From the NCBI RefSeq assembly GCF_000244915.1, contig NZ_CM001442.1, positions 6,386,001-6,450,000 of the forward strand: 64,000 nt of DNA, in the 5' to 3' direction. The DNA comes from Bradyrhizobium sp. WSM471 (GTDB lineage Bacteria; Pseudomonadota; Alphaproteobacteria; Rhizobiales; Xanthobacteraceae). This document shows positions 54,670 through 63,531 of the stretch, in pieces; position 1 is the stretch's first letter; each line of letters opens with the position of its first letter. The position numbers and the translations under genes are program-made. The notes beneath the pieces were generated by a model. The model searched no databases, was not told the DNA's origin, and saw only the letters and a list, made by a program, of their open reading frames with translations.

Positions 54670-55984
54670 GACGCGTCTCCTCGTTGGACCGGCGCTCCTG
54701 TCGGGCCTCCTTCGCGCCGCCGTCCGCCTGTCCCGACGAATTGCTCGTACCGTCGAACGTGCCTTGCGACTGCGGCGATGGCTGTTGCTGGCCCGAGAGC
54801 TGCGGCTGCGACTGGCCGGAGCCGCTCTGGAATCCATCCAGCGAGCCGTGCTGGACGGGCGCGACGTCGGCGACGTAGCCCGCCGACTGCATCAGATCGC
54901 GGATCGAATCGCGCTGCTGGTCCAGCATCTGGCTCGTGTCCTTGCGCTCGGCGGCGAGGTGGACGGACACCTCGTTGCCGACGAGACGAAGGCGCACGGT
55001 GACATTGCCGAGCGCGGGCGGCTCGAGATTGATGGTCAGGATCTTGAGCGGCTGATCCGGCGCATTGACTTGGGACGCTGCAAGATCCGGGGCCGCGGAC
55101 GCCGCCGGTGCCGGAGATTCCTTCAGCTCGACGACGACAGCGTTGGCAACCTGTTGCGGCGCGTTGAATTGCGCCGGCGGCAGATGGGTCTCTTGCTGGA
55201 CCACCGTGACCTTGGTCGTCTCGGGCAATGGGTCCCGCGCCGAAGCCTTGGCGGCACGCTCGACATTGGCCGCGACGGTCTCAAAGCCGGGTGCCGTTGC
55301 TTTCGGCGATGGCTCACTGCCGTCCGTCGATGTCGCCTGGGCGCCGGTCGTCGCGTGCGAATCCGCGGCCTGCGAGTGCGCGGCGGTCGGAGCCACGAGA
55401 GATGGGGGCTCGGCTGTCGTCGCCTTCGCCGTGCCAATGGCCTGAACGTCGCGCTTCGTCGTGGAAGACCGCTCGTCGCGCCCGGACGCATCCTTCTTGT
55501 CGCCGGCCGGTGCTTGCATCTGCGGCTGCACGACCGGTGGCCCGGCGACGATCTCCTGCCCGATGATCCCGGCGATGCTCGATCGGCTCTGGACGTCGGC
55601 CTGCTCGGTATGATCGAGGGGTCCATGTTTCACGGACGACTTGTCGGTCTTTTTGTCGGAAGATTTCTCGGTGGTCTCTTCGCTGGATCTGGGCTCTTCG
55701 ACCGCCGCGGTACGTTGGTGCACCGTCTCGTCGCTCGCGTTGTCCTTCCCGCTCTGATGCGCCAGGCGTGTCCGCAGCGTTCCGGCCTTCACGGCCGTGT
55801 CGCTGCCCTCATCGTTGAGCGCGCGCTTCGCGAGCTTCGAGACGGTGTGCAGCAGATCGTTGAAGGACGAGTCCGCCTGCGCTTTCGCCCCGGCGCTCTT
55901 GCCGGAGCGCGATGTGCCCCGCATGTTGAGGCTTTCGGCGAGACTCGAAAAGACCTGTCCGGAGGTTCCACTGAGCTTCGTCAT
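54620..55984 (-). CDS. fliK: Flagellar hook-length control protein FliK (rhizobial MotD)
   Basis: 454 residues. The N-terminal 280 residues are low-complexity, rich in Ala, Thr, Ser and Lys, as expected for the molecular ruler. The C-terminal FliK switch domain is seen in LTINLEPPALGNVTVRLRL and the following helix. In rhizobia this gene was first called motD. Its start overlaps the motC stop by 4 bases, and its 3' end overlaps the transglycosylase gene by 50. Confidence 0.87.
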   Translation of the reverse strand: MTKLSGTSGQVFSSLAESLNMRGTSRSGKSAGAKAQADSSFNDLLHTVSKLAKRALNDEGSDTAVKAGTLRTRLAHQSGKDNASDETVHQRTAAVEEPRSSEETTEKSSDKKTDKSSVKHGPLDHTEQADVQSRSSIAGIIGQEIVAGPPVVQPQMQAPAGDKKDASGRDERSSTTKRDVQAIGTAKATTAEPPSLVAPTAAHSQAADSHATTGAQATSTDGSEPSPKATAPGFETVAANVERAAKASARDPLPETTKVTVVQQETHLPPAQFNAPQQVANAVVVELKESPAPAASAAPDLAASQVNAPDQPLKILTINLEPPALGNVTVRLRLVGNEVSVHLAAERKDTSQMLDQQRDSIRDLMQSAGYVADVAPVQHGSLDGFQSGSGQSQPQLSGQQQPSPQSQGTFDGTSNSSGQADGGAKEARQERRSNEETRHDQDVAPQIRRGPVYL

Positions 55985-57180
55985 GGACGGCGATCCCTGG
56001 TGAGAAGTTCGAGCTCGCCGAGCTGCTTCTGCGCGCGCGCAAGCGTTGCAGTCGACGACGCGAGATCGAGGCGCGCCGGTGTGACCGGAGGCTTCTCGGC
56101 TGCGGCGGCGGATCCGCCGGCGAACGGCTTGCGAACGTCGAGTGCGAGCTGCACCGTTGCATTGACAAAGGGAATGTCGCGCTCGGGCAGCTTCGACCGG
56201 TCGAGCGCCTTCAACTCGGCGAGACCGCCGTCATATTCGTCGGCGAGCGCCCGCGACACGCCGCGGAACAAATGCGCCCGCTCGCGTTCCGCCGAGGCAT
56301 CGGCGCTGAGAGTCAGGGCACGCTCGCCGGCAAGCCGGGTCACGGCCAGCCCTCCGCGCACCATCGCGGTCCGCGCGATCACGAGATAGAGCTTGAGGCG
56401 GCTCGCGCGGTCGATCTGCTCCAGCAGGGTGGTGATCCGCGCAAACCGACGCTCGTCGAGCGCGAGGCTCGACTGCGTCAGGCCGGTCGCAAAGCGCTGC
56501 CAGAAGTCCCCGGCATAGACCGAGTTGTGGTAGTGTCGGATATAGGCCAGCGTCAGGAACTCGAACTTGTCGAAATCCTCGGCTTGCCCGACCAACAGGA
56601 TCTCGCGCCGCAGCGCCGCCTCCTCCACCAATGTGCCCGGCAGGAGCAAGCGCGCGTCATCTAGACGCTCGATTGCGAGCGATGCCTCAGCGCGTGCGAA
56701 CAGCGCCCCCTGGACCAGCGCGAGCTGCCCGCCCAGGCCCGACGGAACCGTCCGCGGCTTGACTTCCTTGAGCAGTTCGCGCGCTTCGTCCTGACGACCC
56801 TCGACATAGGCAAGCGCGCCATCGAACAGCCGTCCATCGACGTTCAGCTTGTCGCGCGGCAGCTTGCGGATGATTTGCGGCGCGCCGCCGCTGAGCAGGT
56901 AGATGACAGCGGCCTGGCCGTTCTGCGGGTTGCTCCACACGCCCGGATCGGCGGCGAGAAATTTTTCGCCGATCTGCCGGATCAATGCGCCGTGGCTGCC
57001 GTGCGCCGCGGTATCGCCGTTAGCGATGCCGTCCTGCACGGTTTGCAACGCCCGAACGAGCTCATATGGCTCGCCCGATGCCGATGCCGACGGGGCCGGC
57101 ATCGATGCCGGCTCGGCGAAAGCGCCTGCCGCCGTGAACAGCAGCATCAGCAGCGCGGCGCGGAAAAGAGCCCTGATCAA
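55981..57180 (-). CDS. motC: Periplasmic motility protein MotC
   Basis: 399 residues. A signal peptide is visible (IRALFRAALLMLLFTAAGAFA), so the protein is periplasmic; the rest is helical and TPR-like (for example LARIRHYH region and YDGGLAELKALDRSKLPERD). In Sinorhizobium MotC binds the MotB linker and supports stator function. The best start is TTG at 57180, with GGGAG about 9 bases upstream and a 4-base overlap with the motB stop; ATG starts further upstream would give a non-secretory N-terminus. Confidence 0.85.
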   Translation of the reverse strand: MIRALFRAALLMLLFTAAGAFAEPASMPAPSASASGEPYELVRALQTVQDGIANGDTAAHGSHGALIRQIGEKFLAADPGVWSNPQNGQAAVIYLLSGGAPQIIRKLPRDKLNVDGRLFDGALAYVEGRQDEARELLKEVKPRTVPSGLGGQLALVQGALFARAEASLAIERLDDARLLLPGTLVEEAALRREILLVGQAEDFDKFEFLTLAYIRHYHNSVYAGDFWQRFATGLTQSSLALDERRFARITTLLEQIDRASRLKLYLVIARTAMVRGGLAVTRLAGERALTLSADASAERERAHLFRGVSRALADEYDGGLAELKALDRSKLPERDIPFVNATVQLALDVRKPFAGGSAAAAEKPPVTPARLDLASSTATLARAQKQLGELELLTRDRRP

Positions 57181-58526
57181 GGACGCTTCTCCCGGACCAT
57201 GATCTCGATCCGGCGATTCTGCGCCGCCGCCGGATCGTTTTGAATTTTCGGCCGCCGATCGGCGTAACCCTCGACATGCTCGATGCGCTGCGCATCGACG
57301 CCGGAGCGGACCAGCATATAATAGGCCATCTGCGCACGGGCCGTCGACAGCCGCCAATTATCGTAGGTCTCCGAACGGTACGGCCGATTGTCGGTGTGGC
57401 CGCGGACGATGATCAGGCCGGGACGCTTTGTCAGCAGCGGGCCGATCTTGTCGATCACACGGATGAGCTCGGGCCGCGGCTCAGCCGAGCCGACCGCGAA
57501 CATGCCGAAATTCGCATCGTCGGTCAGGCTGATCAGCAGGCCTTCCTCGACCTGACGCACCTCGGCCACCGGTCCCGCGCCGGCCTTGACGTCCGACAGC
57601 GCATCCGCGATCGCCGATTGAAGCTGCTTGACCGCTAGTTGCTGGGCCTGAGCCGCGTCGCGCGACTCGGATTCCTTCGTCGTGTCGTTGGAACGCGATT
57701 GGGTGGCCGCATTGGCTTGATTACCAGCCTGGGCACCCGGCTGCGCGTTCCCTTCGCGTGAGGCCTGCGATGGCGCGGGCCCCGGCGGCAGCAGAGGCGA
57801 CAGGCTTGCGGAGGACGCATCGGCGTTCGGAGCCACGCTTCCGCCGGCATCATCCTGCCTGGCTCGGCGCGCCTGCGGCTCGCCCTGGCCTGTGCCGGAT
57901 GCGGTGTCGCGCGCGGACGCATTCGGCTTGGACTCGGGCTTGGACTGAAGCTTGGGCTCGCCCTCGATGATGCGATCGGCATCCTTGGCTGCCTGCGGCG
58001 CAAGCTTCCAATAGCCGGGATCGAACGGATCGCGGTAGGCGTCGCCTCCCTTGAGGCCATCCTCTTCGGCAGAGGTCAGAGCGCCGGCGCGCCGCTGACC
58101 CGAGGCCTGGTTCGCGCTGCTGGCGATCTCGGCAAGCGTCGTATAGGGATCGCGGAACAGGACCTTCTCCTCGTAGAAGGGCGGCTTCTCGGCCGTTGGA
58201 GAGTCACCGCGACGTTCCTCGCTCGGTCCTCCCGGCTGGCGCCTGCCGTCCTGGCCGTCGAACGACGACGGCTCCTTCTTGGAGAGATCCTTCAGGCCCT
58301 TCGGGGCAGGTGCGTTCTCCGCGAGCTTGATCGGATTGAAATAGCTCGCGACCACCTGCTTTTGATCCTGGTTGAGCGCATTGATCAGCCACATCACCAG
58401 GAAGAACGCCATCATCGCGGTCATGAAGTCCGCATAAGCGATCTTCCAGACGCCGCCGTGCGGCTTCTCGTCGTCGAAGGCGCCCCGCCGGCGGATGATG
58501 ACGAGTTCTGATTTGACCTCATTCAT
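57177..58526 (-). CDS. motB: Flagellar motor stator protein MotB
   Basis: 449 residues. One membrane segment near residues 28-48 carries the proton-accepting Asp in AYADFMTAMMAFFLVMW. A long linker of about 240 residues, rich in Pro, Gln, Ser and charged residues, leads to a C-terminal OmpA-like peptidoglycan-binding domain (VRGHTDNRPYRS, RRIEIMVREKRP). It is longer than enteric MotB (about 308) and fits the rhizobial type that binds MotC. motA is not in the window. Confidence 0.94.
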   Translation of the reverse strand: MNEVKSELVIIRRRGAFDDEKPHGGVWKIAYADFMTAMMAFFLVMWLINALNQDQKQVVASYFNPIKLAENAPAPKGLKDLSKKEPSSFDGQDGRRQPGGPSEERRGDSPTAEKPPFYEEKVLFRDPYTTLAEIASSANQASGQRRAGALTSAEEDGLKGGDAYRDPFDPGYWKLAPQAAKDADRIIEGEPKLQSKPESKPNASARDTASGTGQGEPQARRARQDDAGGSVAPNADASSASLSPLLPPGPAPSQASREGNAQPGAQAGNQANAATQSRSNDTTKESESRDAAQAQQLAVKQLQSAIADALSDVKAGAGPVAEVRQVEEGLLISLTDDANFGMFAVGSAEPRPELIRVIDKIGPLLTKRPGLIIVRGHTDNRPYRSETYDNWRLSTARAQMAYYMLVRSGVDAQRIEHVEGYADRRPKIQNDPAAAQNRRIEIMVREKRP

Positions 58527-58532
58527 GACGGA

Positions 58533-59246
58533 CTACCGGCGCGCCTCTTTCAGGCGCTCGCTCCAGGCCGTGATCTGCGTCTCGATCACGGTCTGGTCGG
58601 CCACGACGCGAACCTCAAAAGTATCGGCGGCCTCATACTCGAAGCCGGTTCGCCGGGCCGTCCCGAGCTGCGTCTTCACCAGGTCGAGCAGTTCGCTCGG
58701 GCCGGTGACCTTGAACACCGGCACCGGCGAATTGCCGGTCAGCGCCGCAATCTGCTCGACCAGCGACCCGATCGCCTTGTCGCGGACCGCATCGGCGAGG
58801 AACGGCAGCAATATCCGCGCAACGGAGCTCGCGATGTTGGTCTCGATTTCGCGGCAAGCCGTCTCGAAGCCGCTGACGACCGCCACTGCCTGCTGGTCGG
58901 ACCACTTGGCCCGCTCTTCGCCGAGCCGGATCGCGCTGCGAACTCTTTCCTCGGCGATCCTGGACTCGCCCTCCGCGACGCCGGCCGCATGGCCGCGCCG
59001 AAAGGCATCGTCCAGGAGATTGACCGCCGGTGCCTCCGCCTTCGGCGCCGGAGGCGGCGACTGAAGCTGCGGCTGCGACTGCGGTTGCGAATGGGTCTGA
59101 GGCTGCGGCTGAGGCTGAGGCTCGCGCCGGGCTTCCTTCGGCCTCGTCAGCACATCCTGGATCTTGGGCGGCGGCGGAGGCGGAGGCGATTTGACCCGCC
59201 CGTTCGCGTCGAACTGCGTCAGGAGCTTTCCGATTGCCGCGTTCAT
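58533..59246 (-). CDS. FliH-like flagellar protein (hypothetical)
   Basis: 237 residues. After a short conserved start, residues 20-80 are a Pro/Gln tract (PPPPPPP and repeated QPQ units). The rest is a long helix (RRGHAAGVAEGESRIAEERV) and a compact C-terminal domain (SSVARILLPFLADAVRDKAI), the plan of FliH/YscL proteins that control the export ATPase FliI. It lies between fliF and motB, overlapping fliF by 4 bases. Assignment is by architecture and position. Confidence 0.65.
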   Translation of the reverse strand: MNAAIGKLLTQFDANGRVKSPPPPPPPKIQDVLTRPKEARREPQPQPQPQTHSQPQSQPQLQSPPPAPKAEAPAVNLLDDAFRRGHAAGVAEGESRIAEERVRSAIRLGEERAKWSDQQAVAVVSGFETACREIETNIASSVARILLPFLADAVRDKAIGSLVEQIAALTGNSPVPVFKVTGPSELLDLVKTQLGTARRTGFEYEAADTFEVRVVADQTVIETQITAWSERLKEARR

Positions 59247-60874
59247 GCCGCCTCCTCGCGTCGCATCCAGTCCTTAAGAATCGCTGCCGCCTGCATCTGA
59301 TCGAGACGGACGATCTGCTCCAACCGCTTCTGCGGCGTTCGTTGCATCTTGCCTTCGAGGTCTTCGACCAGGTTGAGCTCGGCCTCTTCGCTGTCCGCCA
59401 ATGCAAGGGCGCCGGCGGCCGACTCGAGTTGGGCAGCTTCCGCCGCCTCGGTCTGCTCCTGCGCCGCGCGATGGGTCAAAATGCCGTTGACCGCAGGACG
59501 AAGTCCGAACCACACCAGCATCGAAGCTACGGCCAGGATCGTGACTGCGTTGATGACGCTGCCGAGCTGCTTGTTGATCATCTCGACGAAGCTGATCGGC
59601 GGCACCGGCGCCAGTTCGCGCGAGCCCTCGATGAAATCGACGGCCGTCACCTGGATCTGGTCGCCGCGCGCCTTGTCCAGCCCGCCGGCCGTGGCCGCGA
59701 GTTGGCTGATCTCGGCGAGCTTGCTGTCGACGATGGCCTGGTTGCTCTTGTCCCCGAGGTCGGCAATGAGCCGCCCGCGGTTGACCAGCACGGCAATGAA
59801 CAGCTTTTTCACCGAATAGCCGTCGCTCACCGTCGTCGTGGTCTTGGACGAGACCTCGAAATTGGTGACGTCCTCGCGGCGGGTCTTGTCCTCGCTGGAA
59901 CTTTTGGTGCCGCCGGCGTTCACCTGTTGGTCGGGAAGATTCTGCTGCACCGTGGTCGGCTGCGAACGATCTGCGTTCTGCGACTTCTCGTTCTCGCGAA
60001 CGTTCCGCACCGAGCGTTCGGCGCGGCTTTCGGGATCGTAGACGGTCTCGTTGGTCTGACGCTTGTCGGTGGAGAGCTGCGATGCCACGCTCACTTCGAA
60101 ATTGTCGAGGCCCAGATACGGCGTCAGCGCCTTGCGGATGTTCTCCTGCACCATGCCGCCGACCGTCTTCTGCAGGCTCGCCATCTTGGTCGGGGCAGCA
60201 GTAGCCTCGTCCTCTTCGGCAAGCAGCATCGAACCGTCGGCGTCCAGCACCGTGACCTTGTCGCGGCTCATGCCCGGAATGGCCGCCGCGACGAGATGAC
60301 GGATCGACTGCGCCGTGCGCGCCTCGATTGCGCCGTCGGTCCGCAGCACGACCGATGCGGAAGGTGGCTGCTGCGTCGCGCGGAACGACCCCCGCACCGG
60401 CATCACGATATGCACCCGCGCCGCCTTCACGCCCTTCATCAACTGCACCGTGCGCGCGATTTCGCCTTCCAGCGCCCGGAGCTTGGTGACCTCCTGCATG
60501 AACGAGGTCAAACCGAGCGAGCCGATCTTGTCGAACAGCTCGTAGCCGGAATTGGCGCTGGTCGGCAGTCCCTTCTCGGCGAGCAGCATCCGCGCTTGCA
60601 TGGTCTGGCTCGGACGCACCGAGACCGCGTCACCGGCGGTGTTGACGTCGAAGGTGATGTTTTGCTCGCGGAGCGCGGCACCCATGCGCGTCACGTCTTC
60701 GCGGGAAAGGCCCGTATAGAGCGTTTCGAATTCAGGCCGGCTCAGATAATAGGCGCCGCCCACGACGGTGACGAGAACGGCGAAACCGATCAATCCCAAA
60801 GCCATCAGGCGTCGCGGCCCAAGCTCCAGCAGATTATTGAGCAGTTGCTGTACCTGCGCACGACTGAGCAGCAT
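59243..60874 (-). CDS. fliF: Flagellar MS-ring protein FliF
   Basis: 543 residues. Two membrane segments (about 25-45 and 425-445) flank the periplasmic ring domains: YLSRPEFETLYTGLSREDV, GYELFDKIGSLGLTSFMQE and ARVHIVMP are classical YscJ/FliF motifs. The C-terminus is the FliG-binding tail. ATG at 60874 has GAGG 5-6 bases upstream; a GTG at 60907 would add 11 residues. It is the base on which rotor and export gate assemble. It leads the fliF-FliH-motBC-fliK run. Confidence 0.95.
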   Translation of the reverse strand: MLLSRAQVQQLLNNLLELGPRRLMALGLIGFAVLVTVVGGAYYLSRPEFETLYTGLSREDVTRMGAALREQNITFDVNTAGDAVSVRPSQTMQARMLLAEKGLPTSANSGYELFDKIGSLGLTSFMQEVTKLRALEGEIARTVQLMKGVKAARVHIVMPVRGSFRATQQPPSASVVLRTDGAIEARTAQSIRHLVAAAIPGMSRDKVTVLDADGSMLLAEEDEATAAPTKMASLQKTVGGMVQENIRKALTPYLGLDNFEVSVASQLSTDKRQTNETVYDPESRAERSVRNVRENEKSQNADRSQPTTVQQNLPDQQVNAGGTKSSSEDKTRREDVTNFEVSSKTTTTVSDGYSVKKLFIAVLVNRGRLIADLGDKSNQAIVDSKLAEISQLAATAGGLDKARGDQIQVTAVDFIEGSRELAPVPPISFVEMINKQLGSVINAVTILAVASMLVWFGLRPAVNGILTHRAAQEQTEAAEAAQLESAAGALALADSEEAELNLVEDLEGKMQRTPQKRLEQIVRLDQMQAAAILKDWMRREEAA

Positions 60875-61135
60875 GTGACCTCGTACCAATGCGAACGTAG
60901 AGGACACTCTGCTGCCAACCTTGCCTGAAGGTTGCGCGAGACCACGAATGTATCGGTTCGCCGGCGAGGCGTTGCAATTTTACAAGAGAGCGAGTGACGC
61001 AATCGCGCGCGTCTGCAACAGGCGGACGGCCGGTTGCATCGCCGTGCGATCGACGACGGCATGTTGCCTGGGATGCGGCGTCAGAAGATCGATGTGGGCA
61101 CGTCGTGTGCCGTCAGATCCGCCGTTCATGGCGGA

Positions 61136-61161
61136 GACCGTGCTCCCTGGGGAGCACGGTC
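61136..61161. terminator. Hairpin downstream of flagellin gene 2
   Basis: GACCGTGCTCCC-TG-GGGAGCACGGTC is a 12-bp perfect dyad with a 2-base centre, about 18 bases beyond the flagellin stop. A short T-run follows only on the plus strand (CGTTTT), so on the flagellin strand it may act as an mRNA 3'-end stabiliser or a weak terminator. The remaining gap 60875-61135 shows no gene and should carry the fliF promoter. Confidence 0.55.
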
Positions 61162-61178
61162 GTTTTCGAAGCCGCGGC

Positions 61179-62090
61179 TTAGCGGAACAGCGACAGGATG
61201 CTCTGGCTGTTCTGGTTGGCGATCGAGAGCGCCTGAACGCCGAGCTGCTGCTGGGTCTGGAGCGCCTGAAGGCGGGTCGATTCCGCGTTCATGTCGGCGT
61301 CGACGAGCTGGCCGACACCGCGGTCCACGGAGTCCATCAGGGTCTTGACGAACTCCGTGTTGGTCGCGAGGCGGTTCTTGACAGCACCGAGATTGGCGGC
61401 GGCCGAGGCCACCGAGTTGATGCCAGCGGTGACCTGCGCGATGTAGCCGTCGAGCGTGGTCTGGTCAGCTGCCGAGTCGGTCAGCGCGGAGATGCTCATC
61501 GTGTCGATCGACGGAGAGGTCGAACCGGCCGTGTCCAGAATGCCGCCCTGCGCCGAGGTGTAGAGCGAGTAGTTGGCGGTGGTCACCGTGATGGAGCCGA
61601 TGGTGGGCGTGCCGCCGACACGCGAGTACGACGACACGAGGTTGAAGGTCGTCGGCGTGGTGGCGGTCGTGCTCAGCCAGTTGATGCCGTTGAAGGTCGC
61701 CGAGTTGGCCTTGAGCTTCATGTCCTGCTGGATCTGGGTGATGTCAGCCTGGATCTTGGTCCGGTCGATACCGGCGGTCTTGGCTTCGACCAGCAGCGCC
61801 TGGAGCTTGGTCAGGCCGGAGTCCTTGTCGCCGATGACCGAGGTCAGAGCAGTATATTCGGTGTCGACGGTCGCAGCCGACAGACCGAGCGAGTCGGAGA
61901 CCGCGGAGAGCGCGGCGTTGTCGGAGCGCATCGACGTCGCGATCGACCAGTAGGCAGCGTTGTCCGAGGCGGTCGAGACGCGCATACCGGTCGAGATCCG
62001 GTTCTGCGTCGTCGCGAGCTGCGAGCTGACGTTGCGAAGGGTCTGCAGCGCGGTCATTGCAGACGAGTTGGTGAGGAGGCTAGAACCCAT
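61179..62090 (-). CDS. lafA2: Lateral flagellin (downstream copy)
   Basis: 303 residues, the short alphaproteobacterial flagellin type. The N-terminal D0/D1 helices (SAMTALQTLRNVSSQLATTQ and RISTGMRVSTASDNAAYWSIA, in parts) and the C-terminal helices (QQQLGVQALSIANQNSQSIL) are conserved, with a small variable centre. AGGGACATC precedes the ATG. It is about 90% like the upstream copy, with a 146-base identical internal run. The lafA2 name follows the gene order in Bradyrhizobium. Confidence 0.93.
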   Translation of the reverse strand: MGSSLLTNSSAMTALQTLRNVSSQLATTQNRISTGMRVSTASDNAAYWSIATSMRSDNAALSAVSDSLGLSAATVDTEYTALTSVIGDKDSGLTKLQALLVEAKTAGIDRTKIQADITQIQQDMKLKANSATFNGINWLSTTATTPTTFNLVSSYSRVGGTPTIGSITVTTANYSLYTSAQGGILDTAGSTSPSIDTMSISALTDSAADQTTLDGYIAQVTAGINSVASAAANLGAVKNRLATNTEFVKTLMDSVDRGVGQLVDADMNAESTRLQALQTQQQLGVQALSIANQNSQSILSLFR

Positions 62091-62122
62091 TTTGATGTCC
62101 CTTTGGAGATTGGATTGAGTTT

Positions 62123-62206
62123 GGGGACATACCGGACTTGCACCGGTACGGCAGGGCGGCGTCATGCCTTTGGGCTGCGCAAAAGCGTCAAGGCCCAACC
62201 TGTCGT
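62123..62206 (-). promoter_or_regulatory. Conserved flagellin 5' leader (downstream copy)
   Basis: The 55-base block 62123-62177 matches 63306-63360 at 49 positions. It contains a stem-loop TACCGG-N7-CCGGTA (62130-62148) and ends CCAAAGGCATGA on the coding strand. A further shared 12-base word (62195-62206, CCAACCTGTCGT on plus) lies upstream. It sits 33 bases before the start codon and is likely in the transcribed leader; FlbT or sRNA control is inference. Confidence 0.65.
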
Positions 62207-62303
62207 AACGGGGACGATAGCCCGCGAAGCTTGTGCGAGGCTTGTGGCTCTGTGTCTTTGCCGCAACAAGGCGCGGCCGAAATGACGGCGCGCGACGTCA
62301 CGC

Positions 62304-62340
62304 CAAAAAAAGGGCCGCGCTTCGCGAGAAGCGCGGCCCT
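62304..62340 (-). terminator. Rho-independent terminator of flagellin gene 1
   Basis: On the minus strand a perfect 12-bp stem AGGGCCGCGCTT/AAGCGCGGCCCT with a 6-base loop is followed by seven T residues. It lies 18 bases after the flagellin stop, so the two flagellin genes are separate transcripts. Confidence 0.9.
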
Positions 62341-62358
62341 CCGAAGATCGTTTGAGGC

Positions 62359-63267
62359 TTAGCGGAACAGCGAGAGAATGCTCTGGCTGCTGCTATTGGC
62401 GATCGAGAGCGCCTGGACGCCGAGCTGCTGCTGGACCTGGAGGGCCGACAGGCGGGTGGACTCCTGGTTCATGTCGGCGTCGACGAGCTGGCCGATACCG
62501 CGATCCACGGAGTCCATCAGCGACTTCACGAAGTCCGTGTTGGTCGAGAGGCGGTTCTTGACGGCACCGAGGTTGGCGGCGGCCGAGGCCACCGAGTTGA
62601 TGCCAGCGGTGACCTGCGCGATGTAACCATCGAGCGTGGTCTGGTCAGCTGCCGAGTCGGTCAGCGCGGAGATGCTCATCGTGTCGATCGACGGAGAGGT
62701 CGAACCGGCCGTGTCCAGAATGCCGCCCTGCGCCGAGGTGTAGAGCGAGTAGTTGGCGGTGGTCACCGTGATGGAACCGATGGTGGGCGTGCCGCCGACA
62801 CGCGAGTACGACGAGACGAGGCTGAAGGTTGTCGGCGTGGTGGCGGTCGTGCTCAGCCAGTTGATCCCGTTGAAGGTCGCCGCATTGGCTGTCGCCTTCA
62901 TCTGCTGCTGGATCTGGGTGACGTCGGCCTGGATCTTGCTGCGGTCGATACCGGCGGTCTTGGCTTCGACCAGCAGGGACTGGAGCTTGGTCAGGCCGGA
63001 GTCCTTGTCGCCGATGACCGTGGTCAGAGCGGTATATTCGGTGTCGACGGTTGCGGCCGACAGACCGAGCGAGTCGGAGACCGCCGAGAGCGCGGCGTTG
63101 TCGGCGCGCATCGAGGTCGCGATCGACCAGTAGGCGGCGTTGTCCGAAGCGGTCGAGACGCGCTGGCCGGTGGAGATGCGGGTCTGCGTGGTGGAGAGCT
63201 GCGAGCTCACAGACCGCAAGGTCTGGAGTGCGGTCATGGCGGTCGAGTTCGTAAGCAGGCTTGACAT
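62359..63267 (-). CDS. lafA1: Lateral flagellin (upstream copy)
   Basis: 302 residues with the same layout as the downstream flagellin: N-terminal STAMTALQTLRSVSSQLSTTQ, RISTGQRVSTASDNAAYW and C-terminal QVQQQLGVQALSIANSSSQS. Flagellins of this size build the thin lateral filament in Bradyrhizobium, unlike the larger subpolar flagellins. AAAGGGACATTC precedes the ATG. It has its own conserved leader and its own strong terminator. Confidence 0.94.
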   Translation of the reverse strand: MSSLLTNSTAMTALQTLRSVSSQLSTTQTRISTGQRVSTASDNAAYWSIATSMRADNAALSAVSDSLGLSAATVDTEYTALTTVIGDKDSGLTKLQSLLVEAKTAGIDRSKIQADVTQIQQQMKATANAATFNGINWLSTTATTPTTFSLVSSYSRVGGTPTIGSITVTTANYSLYTSAQGGILDTAGSTSPSIDTMSISALTDSAADQTTLDGYIAQVTAGINSVASAAANLGAVKNRLSTNTDFVKSLMDSVDRGIGQLVDADMNQESTRLSALQVQQQLGVQALSIANSSSQSILSLFR

Positions 63268-63305
63268 TGCGAATGTCCCTTTATGTACGCGTTACATTTT
63301 CACGA

Positions 63306-63385
63306 GGGGACATACCGGGCTTTCACCGGTACGGAGGGGCGGCATCATGCCTTTGGACTGATGTGGGTGGGGTCCAACCCGCCGT
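63306..63385 (-). promoter_or_regulatory. Conserved flagellin 5' leader (upstream copy)
   Basis: Block 63306-63360 with stem-loop TACCGG-N7-CCGGTA at 63313-63331, and the upstream 12-base word at 63374-63385 (CCAACCCGCCGT on plus). Both are shared with the other flagellin gene while the flanking sequence is not. The interval 63386-63531 up to fliP is AT-rich and shows no gene; it should hold the promoter. Confidence 0.65.
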
Positions 63386-63531
63386 GCCGCATTGCTAACA
63401 CGCAGAAGCTTGCGCGCAGATTAAGATCGGCTTGAATTACGCAGTAAAATCAGATGGTTAACATTACCTACTGCTAACCATAGGCCGGTACTTCTCGCTA
63501 ACCATAGCCATCCGGCTCGCGCTCGTTGCCG

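Noticed and set aside
63374..63400. Sigma-54 promoter-like GGCAC-N5-TTG upstream of flagellin gene 1
   Set aside because: The -12 element lacks the GC dinucleotide at the correct spacing and the other flagellin gene has no equivalent.
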